Part shown: one piece after another, positions 15,560 to 23,677 of the stretch
How the letters are laid out: every line of letters begins with the position of its first letter
How positions within the stretch are numbered: the first letter of the stretch is position 1
Source of the DNA: Kocuria rosea
GTDB lineage: Bacteria > Actinomycetota > Actinomycetes > Actinomycetales > Micrococcaceae
Assembly (NCBI RefSeq): GCF_006094695.1
Contig: NZ_CP035103.1
Coordinates: 186,001 to 250,000, forward strand
DNA: 64,000 bases
Reading direction: 5' to 3'
Notes under the pieces: model-generated
What the model was told of the DNA's origin: nothing
The model's input: only the letters and a program-made list of their open reading frames with translations
Database searches by the model: none
Translations under genes and position numbers: made by a program

Positions 15560-16741
15560 ATGCGAGCTCTGGTGATCAGCGGGATGGCACTGATCGCGGC
15601 GACCTACGGGCTGGCGCGCTTCGGCTACGGCCTCTTCCTGCCCCGGTTCACCGAGACCTTCCAGATGGGCTCGGCCGTCTCCGGGCTCATCCAGGCCGGG
15701 AGCTTCCTCTCCTTCTGCCTCGCCGCGGTGCTCGCCTCGCGCCTGGCCGCCCGCCCGCGCCTGGTCGTGGTGTGCGCGGGGGCGACGGCCACGCTGGGCA
15801 CGGCAGGCGTGGCGGCCTCGCCCACCGCGGTCGTCCTCGCGGTGAGTGTGGTGCTCGCCGGTGCCGGCGCCGGGTTCGCCACCCCGGGCCTGGTCACGCT
15901 CATCGAGCGCAACCTCGCTCCGGAGCGCCAGGAGAGCGCCCAGACGGTCGTCAACGCCGGCACCGGAGCGGGCATCGTCGTCGCAGGCCTCCTCATGCTC
16001 CTCACGATCGACCAGTGGCGCCTGGGATGGGCGGCCATCGCCGTCCTGGTGGCAGCGGCCACCGTGGCCACCCTCCGGGCGGACCAGTCCGCGCACCGGT
16101 CTCCGACCGCGGAGGGGCCTGCACGGGTGCGGGTCCGTGACCTGGTGTCGCTGGCCCTGCCCATCGCCGCGGCGGCGCTCGCCGGCGCCTCGAGTGCTGC
16201 GATCTGGACCTTCGGGCGCACGGCCATGGCCGAGTCCGGCACGGGCGAGGAGTCCTATTCCATTGCGGCCTGGATGGTCCTGGGGGCGTTCGGCGTGCTG
16301 GGCGCCGCCGCCGGGAAGATCGTCCAGGTCTGGAGCCTGCGGACGGCGTGGGTCTCGACCGCGGTGGCCATGGCCGGCGCGACCGTCGTCCTGGGCGCGG
16401 CGCCGGGGGCGCCTCTCGCCGCGTTCGTCTCCGCGGCCGTGTTCGGGGCCGGCTACACCGCCCTGTCCGGCGTCCTCATCGTCTGGGCCGCGCGGGTGAT
16501 TCCCGATCGCGTGTCCGAGGGCACCGCCGTGCTGTTCATCGCCCTCGCCGTCGGTCAGGCGGCCGGCTCGGTCCTCCTGGGCGTCCTGTTCGATCCCGCC
16601 GCCCCGGTCCTGGCCTTCGCCGTGGCCGGTGCGCTCGGGATCCTCGCGGTGCTGCCCGCCCTGAGCGGCCGGTCCGGGGCGCGGTCCTCCCGCACCACGC
16701 CGGCCCCGCACCCCGAGGGGGCCGGCAGCCCGCGGGCCTGA
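15560..16741 (+). CDS. MFS transporter
   Basis: A 393-residue permease with about 11-12 membrane helices; the opening ISGMALIAATYGLARFGYGLFLP and the loop LIERNLAPERQESAQTVVNAGTGAG resemble the YbfB/YjiJ-type MFS group. GAGAGGGAG precedes the ATG. It is divergent from a TetR regulator whose probable operators overlap its promoter, which suggests efflux or uptake of the regulator's ligand. The C-terminal 30 residues are a hydrophilic Pro/Ser/Arg-rich tail. Confidence 0.8.
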   Translation: MRALVISGMALIAATYGLARFGYGLFLPRFTETFQMGSAVSGLIQAGSFLSFCLAAVLASRLAARPRLVVVCAGATATLGTAGVAASPTAVVLAVSVVLAGAGAGFATPGLVTLIERNLAPERQESAQTVVNAGTGAGIVVAGLLMLLTIDQWRLGWAAIAVLVAAATVATLRADQSAHRSPTAEGPARVRVRDLVSLALPIAAAALAGASSAAIWTFGRTAMAESGTGEESYSIAAWMVLGAFGVLGAAAGKIVQVWSLRTAWVSTAVAMAGATVVLGAAPGAPLAAFVSAAVFGAGYTALSGVLIVWAARVIPDRVSEGTAVLFIALAVGQAAGSVLLGVLFDPAAPVLAFAVAGALGILAVLPALSGRSGARSSRTTPAPHPEGAGSPRA

Positions 16742-16832
16742 TCAGGCGCACGCGGGCCACGAGGACGAGCACCGGGCAGCTCGATCCCCGTCCGTCCGGC
16801 GAGGCCCGCCAGGCGACCGTCCGGCGGACCCG

Positions 16833-18245
16833 TCATGGTGCGGGGAGCGGGACGACGGTGCGGTACTTGCCGCCGGTGCTCTGCTGCGGTGCCTCCGGGG
16901 CCCGGTCGACGGCGACGTGCCCCAGGCCCAGGTCGCCGAGCAGATCGGTGACGGCGCTCAGCGCGGCGGCCCACACCTGCTCGGGGTCCTCGCCGGCCGC
17001 CGGGAGCAGCCGCACCCGCAGGCCGGCAGGGGCGGTCTGCACGACCTGGAACAGCTCCACGCCCGGGACGCGGTCGATGACGGTCCCCAGCGCGAGCGGG
17101 GGCACCGCGACCAGGCCCCGCCCGTCGTCGTCGGGGAAGGCGAGGACGTCCGAGGCCCGGCCCTGCACGCGCAGGGCCGGGGCCGGGTTCCCGCAGTCGC
17201 ACGGTTCCGGCTTCATCAGGACCCGGTCGCCGACGTCGTAGCGGATGATCGGCTGGACCCGGTTGGCCAGGTTCGTCATCAGCACCGTGTGCGAGACGGT
17301 CCCGGGCGGGACGGGACGGTGCTCGGCGTCGACGGGTTCGAGAACGACCCAGTCCTCGACCAGGTGCAGCCAGCCCCGGGCGCAGCTCGAGGCCGCGTAG
17401 CCGATCTCGGTGCACCCGTAGACCTCCCGCACGGGCGCCCCGAAGGCCCGCTCGATCCGGGTGCGCTCGTCCGGCGGCAGACCCTCGGCGGTGCTGAGCA
17501 CCAGCACCGGGCGCAGGCGCAGCCGCCCGGCCTCCTGCTCGGAGGCCAGCAGGCGCAGCACACTGGCGTAGGCGCCGAGCATGAGCGGGCCGAAGGCGTT
17601 GAGCTCGGCCACCAGCTCGGGCAGCGGCCGGTGGATCGAGAGGATCCTGAGCCGGCGGTGGCGCCGCGGTCGCTCCCGCATCTCCCGGGTGCTGGTGGCC
17701 ACGGCCAGGAAGTGCCCGCCGGTGGCCACGACCGCGGCGAACCGGCCCCCGCGCACCGTGAGCCGCACCAGGTCCCGCCCGGACAGCCAGCCCGCGGACA
17801 GCCGGGCCATCATCCCCGAGGTCACCGCCCGGTACCGGTCGTCGAGCACGAAGAGACCCCGGGTGCCGGTGGTGCCGGCGGTGGTGGCCACCAGGTACCT
17901 CCCGGCGAACCGCTCACCGATCCTGGCCGGGTCCGCCACGAACTCCTGGACCGCCGTCAGGGTCACAGCCGGGTCCGTGGCGACCTCGTCGAAGTGGGCC
18001 ATCAGCTGCCGTTTGTCCGTCACCGGCAGGGAGGTGACGTCCTCGACCCGCCCCGGCAGGCCCTGGTAGAGCCGCCGGTAGTAGGCGGAGTGCTCCCGCG
18101 CGAAGGCCACGAGCTCGGCCAGCCGCTCCCGCTGCCGCCGGCGGAGCGCCTCCGGACCCTTGCGGTGGGCCCGGCGGGCGTCCCACCACACCCAGGTCGC
18201 GCTGGCCCCCCGGGCGCCAGCCGCCGCGCTCCGTCGTGTCCCCAT
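16833..18245 (-). CDS. Phenylacetate-CoA ligase-like (PaaK/CapK) adenylate-forming enzyme
   Basis: A 470-residue member of the adenylate-forming superfamily. The glycine-rich nucleotide loop reads VATTAGTTGTRGLF, then LVLSTAEGLPPDER, VREVYGCTEIGY (A5-like motif) and IRYDVGDRVL (A7/A8 region), with CDCGNPAPALRVQGRASDVL as in PaaK/CapK proteins. CapK-type homologues act in polysaccharide or natural product pathways as well as phenylacetate breakdown; no paa gene is nearby. TAGAGT ends six bases before the ATG at 18245, so translation is probably leaderless. It is a single gene, convergent with the MFS gene. Confidence 0.75.
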   Translation of the reverse strand: MGTRRSAAAGARGASATWVWWDARRAHRKGPEALRRRQRERLAELVAFAREHSAYYRRLYQGLPGRVEDVTSLPVTDKRQLMAHFDEVATDPAVTLTAVQEFVADPARIGERFAGRYLVATTAGTTGTRGLFVLDDRYRAVTSGMMARLSAGWLSGRDLVRLTVRGGRFAAVVATGGHFLAVATSTREMRERPRRHRRLRILSIHRPLPELVAELNAFGPLMLGAYASVLRLLASEQEAGRLRLRPVLVLSTAEGLPPDERTRIERAFGAPVREVYGCTEIGYAASSCARGWLHLVEDWVVLEPVDAEHRPVPPGTVSHTVLMTNLANRVQPIIRYDVGDRVLMKPEPCDCGNPAPALRVQGRASDVLAFPDDDGRGLVAVPPLALGTVIDRVPGVELFQVVQTAPAGLRVRLLPAAGEDPEQVWAAALSAVTDLLGDLGLGHVAVDRAPEAPQQSTGGKYRTVVPLPAP

Positions 18246-18293
18246 GGCACGACTCTAGGAATCCGGCGCCGGGGGAGACAGGGCCGCCGGGCA

Positions 18294-18312
18294 GGTGACG
18301 GAATCGGTCACC
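18294..18312. promoter_or_regulatory. GGTGAC-n7-GTCACC inverted repeat
   Basis: A 19-bp inverted repeat with six-base arms lies in the divergent interval between the PaaK-like gene and the first two-component system. It could bind a dimeric regulator of either gene; no family match is recognised. Confidence 0.35.
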
Positions 18313-18366
18313 GGTTCTCCGGACGGACGGCAGTCGGCCAAGGCGCCCCGGCCCGCGGCGTGGTCC

Positions 18367-18388
18367 GTGAAGGTTTGGCGAAGATTCC
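18367..18388. promoter_or_regulatory. OmpR-type direct repeat GTGAAG/GCGAAG with GAAGATTCC
   Basis: GTGAAG (18367) and GCGAAG (18378) are 11 bp apart, as expected for tandem binding of OmpR/PhoB-type regulators; GAAGATTCC at 18380-18388 recurs exactly upstream of the copper-storage-like gene. It lies 56 bases before the response regulator start and is a candidate autoregulatory site. Confidence 0.45.
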
Positions 18389-18443
18389 CGCGCTGACCGC
18401 CCCCGGGTGCCGCCGCGCCGCGGCGGGGGAGGACACTGAAGTC

Positions 18444-19145
18444 ATGAATCCTGGCACTGACGCGGCGGCCGGGCGGGTGCTGGTGGTGGATGACGAGAAG
18501 CCGCTGGCGCAGATGGTCGCCACCTACCTGGCCCGCGGCGGCTACGAGGTCGCCACCGTCCACACCGGCCCCGACGCCGTGGACGCCGCCCGCGACCGGA
18601 GCCCGGACGTGGTGGTGCTGGATCTGGGGCTGCCGGGGCTGGACGGCATCGAGGTGTGCCGCAGGATCCGGGGCTTCTCTGAGTGCTACGTGCTGATGCT
18701 CACCGCCCGCGGGGACGAGGAGGACAAGCTGGCCGGGCTGGCGGCCGGGGCCGACGACTACATCACGAAGCCCTTCAGCGTCCGCGAGCTCGTCGCCCGG
18801 GTGGCCGCGGTGCTGCGCCGGCCCCGCACCACGGTGGCCCCGGTCGAGCCCGCCCGGGAGTTCGGCGAGCTGACCGTCGACCTCGCGGCCCACGAGGCAC
18901 GCGTGGGCGGGGAGGCGGTGGCGCTGACCCGCACCGAGTTCGAGCTGCTGGCCGCCCTGACGGCCCGGCCGCACGAGGCGCTGACCCGCCGCCGGCTCAT
19001 CGACACCGTGTGGGGGCCCTCATGGGTGGGTGACGAGCGGATCGTGGACGTGCACATCGGGCACCTGCGCCGGAAGCTCGGGGAGGACCAGGCCGCCTTC
19101 GTCGACACCGTGCGCGGGGTCGGCTACCGGATGGTGGCGCGATGA
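18444..19145 (+). CDS. OmpR-family response regulator (copper-cluster two-component system)
   Basis: A 233-residue regulator. The receiver domain (residues 10-125) has the acidic pair VVDDEK, phospho-acceptor D60 in VVVLDLGLPGLDG, the Thr in MLTARGDEE and the Lys in YITKPFS. The C-terminal winged helix includes LTRTEFELLAAL, VDVHIGHLRRKL and VRGVGYRM. Its stop overlaps the kinase start (ATGA). It lies directly upstream of the copper operon, so it probably controls copper or a related envelope stress (inference). It is paralogous to the regulator at 35038-35751. Confidence 0.9.
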   Translation: MNPGTDAAAGRVLVVDDEKPLAQMVATYLARGGYEVATVHTGPDAVDAARDRSPDVVVLDLGLPGLDGIEVCRRIRGFSECYVLMLTARGDEEDKLAGLAAGADDYITKPFSVRELVARVAAVLRRPRTTVAPVEPAREFGELTVDLAAHEARVGGEAVALTRTEFELLAALTARPHEALTRRRLIDTVWGPSWVGDERIVDVHIGHLRRKLGEDQAAFVDTVRGVGYRMVAR

Positions 19146-20287
19146 CCCGGCGACGGCGCCCCCGCGGCCTGGCCTCCCGGTTCTTCCTGGCCCAGGCCAT
19201 CGTGGTGGCCGCCGGCATCCTCGCCGCCGTGGCGGTCGCCTCCCTGGCCGGACCCGCGATCTTCCACGAGCACCTGATCATGGCCGGGCACGCCGAGAAC
19301 TCCCCCGAGCTGCTCCACGTGGAGCGGGCCTACCGGGACGCCGGTCTCATCGTCCTGGGCGTGGCCCTGGGCACCGCCGTGATCTGCGCCGCGGCGGTGA
19401 CCTGGCTGTTCACCCGCCGCCTCCGGCGGCCCCTCGCCGCGCTCACCGAGGCGGCGCGGGGCGTGTCCCGCGGCCGCTACGACACCCGGGTCCCGGCCCT
19501 CGGCGCCGGCGTCGAGGTGGACGCGGTGGCGGCCTCGTTCAACGCCATGGCCGAGCGGCTGGAGCGCACCGAGGAGCTCCGGCGGCGGATGCTCTCGGAC
19601 CTGGCCCACGAGATGCGCACCCCGATCTCGGTCCTCACGGTCTACTGCGAGGCGCTGCAGGACGGGGTGGCGCAGTGGGACGAGGCCACCGGCGAGCTCG
19701 TGACCGACCAGCTCGGACGCCTCACCCGGCTGGTCGAGGACATCCACGACGTCTCCCGGGCCGAGGAGGGCCGGATCGACCTGGACCGCGCCTCGCAGCC
19801 GGCCGGCGACCTGGTCCGTTCCGCCGCGGAGGCCCACCGGGAGGCGTACGCCGCCAAGGGCGTGCGGCTCGTCCTGGACGTCGACGACGACGCCGGGGTG
19901 GTGGACGTGGACCGGCAGCGGATGGGGCAGGTGCTGGGCAACCTGCTCACCAACGCCCTGCGCCACACGCCGCCCGGCGGGCAGGTCGCCCTCGGCGTCG
20001 CCCGGCGGGGTTCGGGGCAGGTGGCCGTCACCGTCGCCGACACCGGCGACGGCATCGCCGCCGAGCACCTGCCCCGGGTGTTCGAGCGCTTCTGGCGCGG
20101 GGACAGCGCCCGGGACCGCGACCACGGCGGCTCCGGGATCGGCCTGACCATCTCCCGGGCCCTGGTCGAGGCCCACGGCGGGACGCTGACCGTCACGTCC
20201 CCCGGGCCCGGCGCCGGGACGGCCTTCACCGTGGAGCTGCCCTCCCGTCAGCGGGCGGGGCCGGCGCCGGCCGGGATCAGCCGATGA
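19142..20287 (+). CDS. Sensor histidine kinase (copper-cluster two-component system)
   Basis: A 381-residue membrane kinase. TM1 spans about residues 15-38 and TM2 about 69-90, enclosing a very short extracytoplasmic loop with FHEHLIMAGH and further His, a possible metal-binding sensor. HAMP follows, then the H-box LSDLAHEMRTP with H156, the N-box NLLTNALRH, and G-boxes DTGDGIA and GGSGIGLTI. The start overlaps the regulator stop by four bases. The same loop pattern recurs in the kinase at 35748-36884, so the two sensors share ancestry. Confidence 0.9.
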   Translation: MTRRRRPRGLASRFFLAQAIVVAAGILAAVAVASLAGPAIFHEHLIMAGHAENSPELLHVERAYRDAGLIVLGVALGTAVICAAAVTWLFTRRLRRPLAALTEAARGVSRGRYDTRVPALGAGVEVDAVAASFNAMAERLERTEELRRRMLSDLAHEMRTPISVLTVYCEALQDGVAQWDEATGELVTDQLGRLTRLVEDIHDVSRAEEGRIDLDRASQPAGDLVRSAAEAHREAYAAKGVRLVLDVDDDAGVVDVDRQRMGQVLGNLLTNALRHTPPGGQVALGVARRGSGQVAVTVADTGDGIAAEHLPRVFERFWRGDSARDRDHGGSGIGLTISRALVEAHGGTLTVTSPGPGAGTAFTVELPSRQRAGPAPAGISR

Positions 20288-20300
20288 CCCCCCTTGCCTA

Positions 20301-20317
20301 ATACCCCCTAGGGGTAT
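20301..20317 (+). promoter_or_regulatory. CsoR-type copper operator overlapping the copper ATPase promoter
   Basis: ATACCCC and GGGGTAT arms flank a CTA centre, the classic operator of copper-sensing CsoR repressors. It fills the spacer between a TTGCCT -35 (20294-20299) and a TATACC -10 (20317-20322), so bound CsoR would block RNA polymerase. No csoR gene is in the window. Confidence 0.75.
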
Positions 20318-20340
20318 ATACCTAGGAGGAGCAGGACCAC

Positions 20341-20356
20341 CTCGGTCCCCACCGAG
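20341..20356 (+). other. Leader hairpin of the copper operon mRNA
   Basis: CTCGGT and ACCGAG pair around a CCCC loop about 20 bases after the predicted transcription start and 30 bases before the ATPase start. It may stabilise the mRNA or be incidental. Confidence 0.4.
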
Positions 20357-20385
20357 CGGACACCAGTTCTCGCAGGAGGAAGATC

Positions 20386-22599
20386 ATGAGCTCCCCGCAC
20401 CAGGACCACGGCCGCTCCGCCGCCCCGGAGCAGCCCGCGGACGCCCACGGCCACGAGCAGCACGCCGATGCCGGCACCCACGGACAGGCCATGCCGCACG
20501 AGCACGCCCACTCGGCGGTGGACGAGGACCACCAGGTCCACACCCACGGCGAGCACGCCGGGCACTCCACGGCGATGTTCCGGAACAAGTTCTGGCTCAG
20601 TCTCGTGCTGGCGGTCCCCGTGGTGGTCTTCAGCCCGATGGTCGGGCACCTGCTGGGCTACTCCGTCCCCGGGTTCCCGGGCTCCACCTGGGTCCCTCCC
20701 GTGCTGGGCACCGTCATCTTCGTCTACGGCGGGGCGCCGTTCTTGAAGGGCGGACTCACCGAGCTGAAGAGCCGGCAGCCGGGGATGATGCTGCTGATCG
20801 CCATGGCCATCACCGTCGCCTTCGTCGCCTCCTGGGTCACCACCCTGGGGATCGGCGGGTTCGACCTCGACTTCTGGTGGGAGCTGGCCCTGCTGGTGGT
20901 CATCATGCTGCTGGGCCACTGGATGGAGATGCGCGCCCTCGGGGCGGCGTCCTCCGCCCTGGACGCCCTGGCCGCGCTGCTGCCCGACGAGGCCGAGAAG
21001 GTCGTCGACGGTGACACCGTCACCGTGCCCGTCGCCGAGCTGGCCGTGGGCGACGTCGTGCTGATCCGCCCCGGGGCCCGGGTCCCGGCCGACGGGGAGA
21101 TCGTCGCGGGGACGGCCGAGTTCGACGAGTCCATGATCACCGGTGAGTCCAAGGCCGTCAGCCGGGCACCCGGCGACACGGTGGTCGCCGGGACCGTGGC
21201 CACCGACACCACCGTGCGCGTGCGGGTGGAGGCCGTCGGCGCCGACACCGCCCTGGCCGGGATCCAGCGGATGGTCGCGGCCGCCCAGGAGTCCTCCTCC
21301 CGGGCCCAGGCCCTGGCCGACCGTGCCGCCGCGCTGCTGTTCTGGTTCGCCCTGGCCGCCGGCATCCTCACCGCCGTCGCCTGGACGCTGCTGGGCAGCC
21401 CGGACGACGCGGTGATCCGCACCGTGACCGTGCTGGTCATCGCCTGCCCGCACGCCCTGGGCCTGGCGATCCCGCTGGTCATCGCGATCTCCACCGAGCG
21501 CGCGGCGAAGGCCGGGGTGCTGATCAAGGACAGGCTGGCCCTGGAGCGGATGCGCACCATCGACGTGGTGCTCTTCGACAAGACCGGCACCCTCACCGAG
21601 GGCGCCCACGCGGTCACCGGCGCCGCCCCGGTCCCCGGCACCTCGAAGGGCGAGCTCCTGGCCCTCGCGGCGGCGGCCGAGGCCGACAGCGAGCACCCCG
21701 TGGCCCGCGCCATCGTCACCGCGGCCGCCCAGGACCCCGAGGCGCAGCGGCTGGGCCTGCGCGGCACCGACCTCCGATCGGCCACCGGCCGCGGCGTCCG
21801 CGCCACGGTCGACGGCGCCGAGATCACGGTCGGCGGACCCAACATGCTGCGCGAGCTCGGCCTGTCCACGCCGGCGACGATCGCCGGCACCACCCGTGAG
21901 TGGGTGGCGCGCGGCGCCGGGGTGCTCCACGTCCTCCGGGACGGAGCGGTCATCGGCGCCCTGGCGCTGGAGGACAAGGTCCGTCCCGAGTCCCGCGCCG
22001 CCGTGGCCGCCCTGCAGGACAGGGGGGTGCGCGTGGCGATGATCACCGGCGACGCCCGCCAGGTCGCCGAGGCCGTGGGCGCCGAGCTGGGCATCGACGA
22101 GGTCTTCGCGGAGGTCCTCCCGCAGGACAAGGACACCAAGGTCGTCGAGCTCCAGTCCCGGGGGATGACCGTGGCGATGGTCGGCGACGGCGTCAACGAC
22201 GCCCCCGCCCTGGCCCGGGCCGAGGTCGGCATCGCCATCGGCGCCGGCACCGACGTGGCCATGGAGTCGGCCGGGGTGGTCCTGGCCGGCAACGACCCCC
22301 GGTCCGTGCTGTCGATGATCGAGCTGTCGCGGGCCAGCTACCGGAAGATGATCCAGAACCTGGTCTGGGCCGCCGGCTACAACGTCGTCGCCGTGCCCCT
22401 GGCCGCCGGGGTGCTCGCCCCGATCGGGATCGTGCTGTCCCCGGCCGTGGGCGCGGTGCTGATGTCGGCGTCCACCATCGTGGTGGCGCTCAACGCCCAG
22501 CTGCTGCGCCGCCTCGACCTCGCCCCGGCCCATCTGGCCTCCGTCGGCACCGAGGACCGCCGGGCCCCCGAGCAGGCCGACACCGTCCCCGCCCGCTGA
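20386..22599 (+). CDS. copB: Copper-translocating P-type ATPase, CPH (CopB-like) type
   Basis: A 737-residue P1B-type ATPase that exports copper ions across the membrane. The first 62 residues are His-rich (HGHEQHADAGTHGQ, HEHAHSAVDEDH) and replace the usual HMA domains. The permeation motif is IACPHALGLA, the CPH form typical of CopB-like pumps. The ATPase core is complete: ITGES, VLFDKTGTLTEG, the nucleotide-binding SEHPVARA and MVGDGVNDAPAL. AGGAGG precedes the ATG. It is the first gene of the operon with a DUF305 lipoprotein, SHOCT protein and multicopper oxidase, behind a CsoR-type operator. Cu(II) or Ag(I) are alternative substrates of this subgroup. Confidence 0.9.
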   Translation: MSSPHQDHGRSAAPEQPADAHGHEQHADAGTHGQAMPHEHAHSAVDEDHQVHTHGEHAGHSTAMFRNKFWLSLVLAVPVVVFSPMVGHLLGYSVPGFPGSTWVPPVLGTVIFVYGGAPFLKGGLTELKSRQPGMMLLIAMAITVAFVASWVTTLGIGGFDLDFWWELALLVVIMLLGHWMEMRALGAASSALDALAALLPDEAEKVVDGDTVTVPVAELAVGDVVLIRPGARVPADGEIVAGTAEFDESMITGESKAVSRAPGDTVVAGTVATDTTVRVRVEAVGADTALAGIQRMVAAAQESSSRAQALADRAAALLFWFALAAGILTAVAWTLLGSPDDAVIRTVTVLVIACPHALGLAIPLVIAISTERAAKAGVLIKDRLALERMRTIDVVLFDKTGTLTEGAHAVTGAAPVPGTSKGELLALAAAAEADSEHPVARAIVTAAAQDPEAQRLGLRGTDLRSATGRGVRATVDGAEITVGGPNMLRELGLSTPATIAGTTREWVARGAGVLHVLRDGAVIGALALEDKVRPESRAAVAALQDRGVRVAMITGDARQVAEAVGAELGIDEVFAEVLPQDKDTKVVELQSRGMTVAMVGDGVNDAPALARAEVGIAIGAGTDVAMESAGVVLAGNDPRSVLSMIELSRASYRKMIQNLVWAAGYNVVAVPLAAGVLAPIGIVLSPAVGAVLMSASTIVVALNAQLLRRLDLAPAHLASVGTEDRRAPEQADTVPAR

Positions 22600-22653
22600 A
22601 CCACCCCGACCCCCCGAGACCGAACCCCCGAACCGAAGAGAAGGACACCCACC

Positions 22654-23325
22654 GTGAAGCGTTCCACCACCCTCACCGCCCTCGCCCTGGCCTCGGCCCT
22701 CGCCCTGGCCGGCTGCGGCACCAGCGGCGCCCAGGAGGGCGCCGGCACGGACGCGGAGACCGCTGCCCCCGCGGCCTCCGCCCCTGCGGCCACCAGCACC
22801 GGTGCGGCCTCCGGCGAGCCGATCGCCGCCGAGCACAACGACGCGGACGTGATGTTCGCCCAGATGATGCTCCCGCACCACGAGCAGGCCGTGGACATGA
22901 GCGAGACGCTGCTGGCCAAGGACGAGGTCCCGGCCGAGGTCGCCGACTTCGCCCAGGGAGTCATCGATGCCCAGGCCCCGGAGATCGAGCGCATGAACGA
23001 CATGCTCACCGCCTGGGAGGCCGAGCCGCTGGCCGACGCCGGCGAGATGGACGGCATGGACCACGGCTCCGGGGCGGGCATGAGCGGGATGATGAGCGAG
23101 GAGGACATGTCCGCCCTCGAGGACGCCCAGGGCGCCGGGGCCGCCCAGCTGTACCTGGAGCAGATGACCGTCCACCACGAGGGCGCGGTCGAGATGGCCC
23201 AGGAGCAGATCGAGCAGGGGCAGAACCCGCAGGCCGTCGAGCTCGCCCGCCAGGTGGTCGAGGACCAGGAGGCGGAGATCGCCGAGATGGAGCGGATGCT
23301 CCAGGAGCTGCCGGACGGTTCCTGA
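22654..23325 (+). CDS. DUF305 lipoprotein, probable envelope copper-binding protein
   Basis: A 223-residue exported lipoprotein: signal peptide with lipobox LAGC at about residue 22, then an Ala/Thr/Ser linker. Two DUF305 half-repeats follow, marked by AQMMLPHHEQAVDM and EQMTVHHEGAVEM, each with paired His and Met; a Met/Asp/His-rich linker (GEMDGMDHGSGAGMSGMM) joins them. DUF305 proteins are four-helix bundles often found with copper resistance genes. The GTG start follows AGAAGGACA. It probably buffers copper outside the membrane next to the ATPase (family context and inference). Confidence 0.85.
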   Translation: MKRSTTLTALALASALALAGCGTSGAQEGAGTDAETAAPAASAPAATSTGAASGEPIAAEHNDADVMFAQMMLPHHEQAVDMSETLLAKDEVPAEVADFAQGVIDAQAPEIERMNDMLTAWEAEPLADAGEMDGMDHGSGAGMSGMMSEEDMSALEDAQGAGAAQLYLEQMTVHHEGAVEMAQEQIEQGQNPQAVELARQVVEDQEAEIAEMERMLQELPDGS

Positions 23326-23401
23326 CCGCCCCGGTGACCGGCGTCGTCGCCCACGGGCGGCCGCCGGCAAAAGCCGACCGACCGATCGAAGGAGGACCGC
23401 G

Positions 23402-23677
23402 ATGATGTGGGGCGACGGCATGGGAGGGGGCATGGGCTGGATGTGGCTGTTCTGGCTGCTGCTCGTGGTGGGCACGGTCGTACTGGTCGTCGTGCTCGTG
23501 AAGCTGCTGACCGGGAACTCGGGCCGCGGGACCCGGCAGGGCGGGAGCGCCCCGCCGCCGACGGGTGCCGGCCCGCGCCGGTCCCGGGAGATCCTCGAGG
23601 AGCGCTACGCGCGCGGGGAGATCAGCACCGAGGAGTTCCGGGAGCGGCTGCGGACCCTGGAGGAGGGCGACCGGTGA
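23402..23677 (+). CDS. Small Met/Trp-rich membrane protein with SHOCT domain
   Basis: A 91-residue protein. Its start MMWGDGMGGGMGWMW is Met-rich and faces the outside before one membrane helix (residues 16-38). After a Gly/Pro linker the C-terminus is a SHOCT domain (ILEERYARGEISTEEFRERLRTLEE). GGAGGACC lies just before the ATG. SHOCT proteins often assist membrane complexes; here the Met cluster suggests weak copper binding near the multicopper oxidase, whose start overlaps this gene's stop by four bases. Confidence 0.8.
   Translation: MMWGDGMGGGMGWMWLFWLLLVVGTVVLVVVLVKLLTGNSGRGTRQGGSAPPPTGAGPRRSREILEERYARGEISTEEFRERLRTLEEGDR

Noticed and set aside
20308..23475. A very long open frame on the minus strand opposite the copper ATPase and DUF305 genes
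   Set aside because: It is a high-GC shadow: low-complexity Gly/His/Val content, no domain, and the plus-strand frame has complete ATPase motifs.
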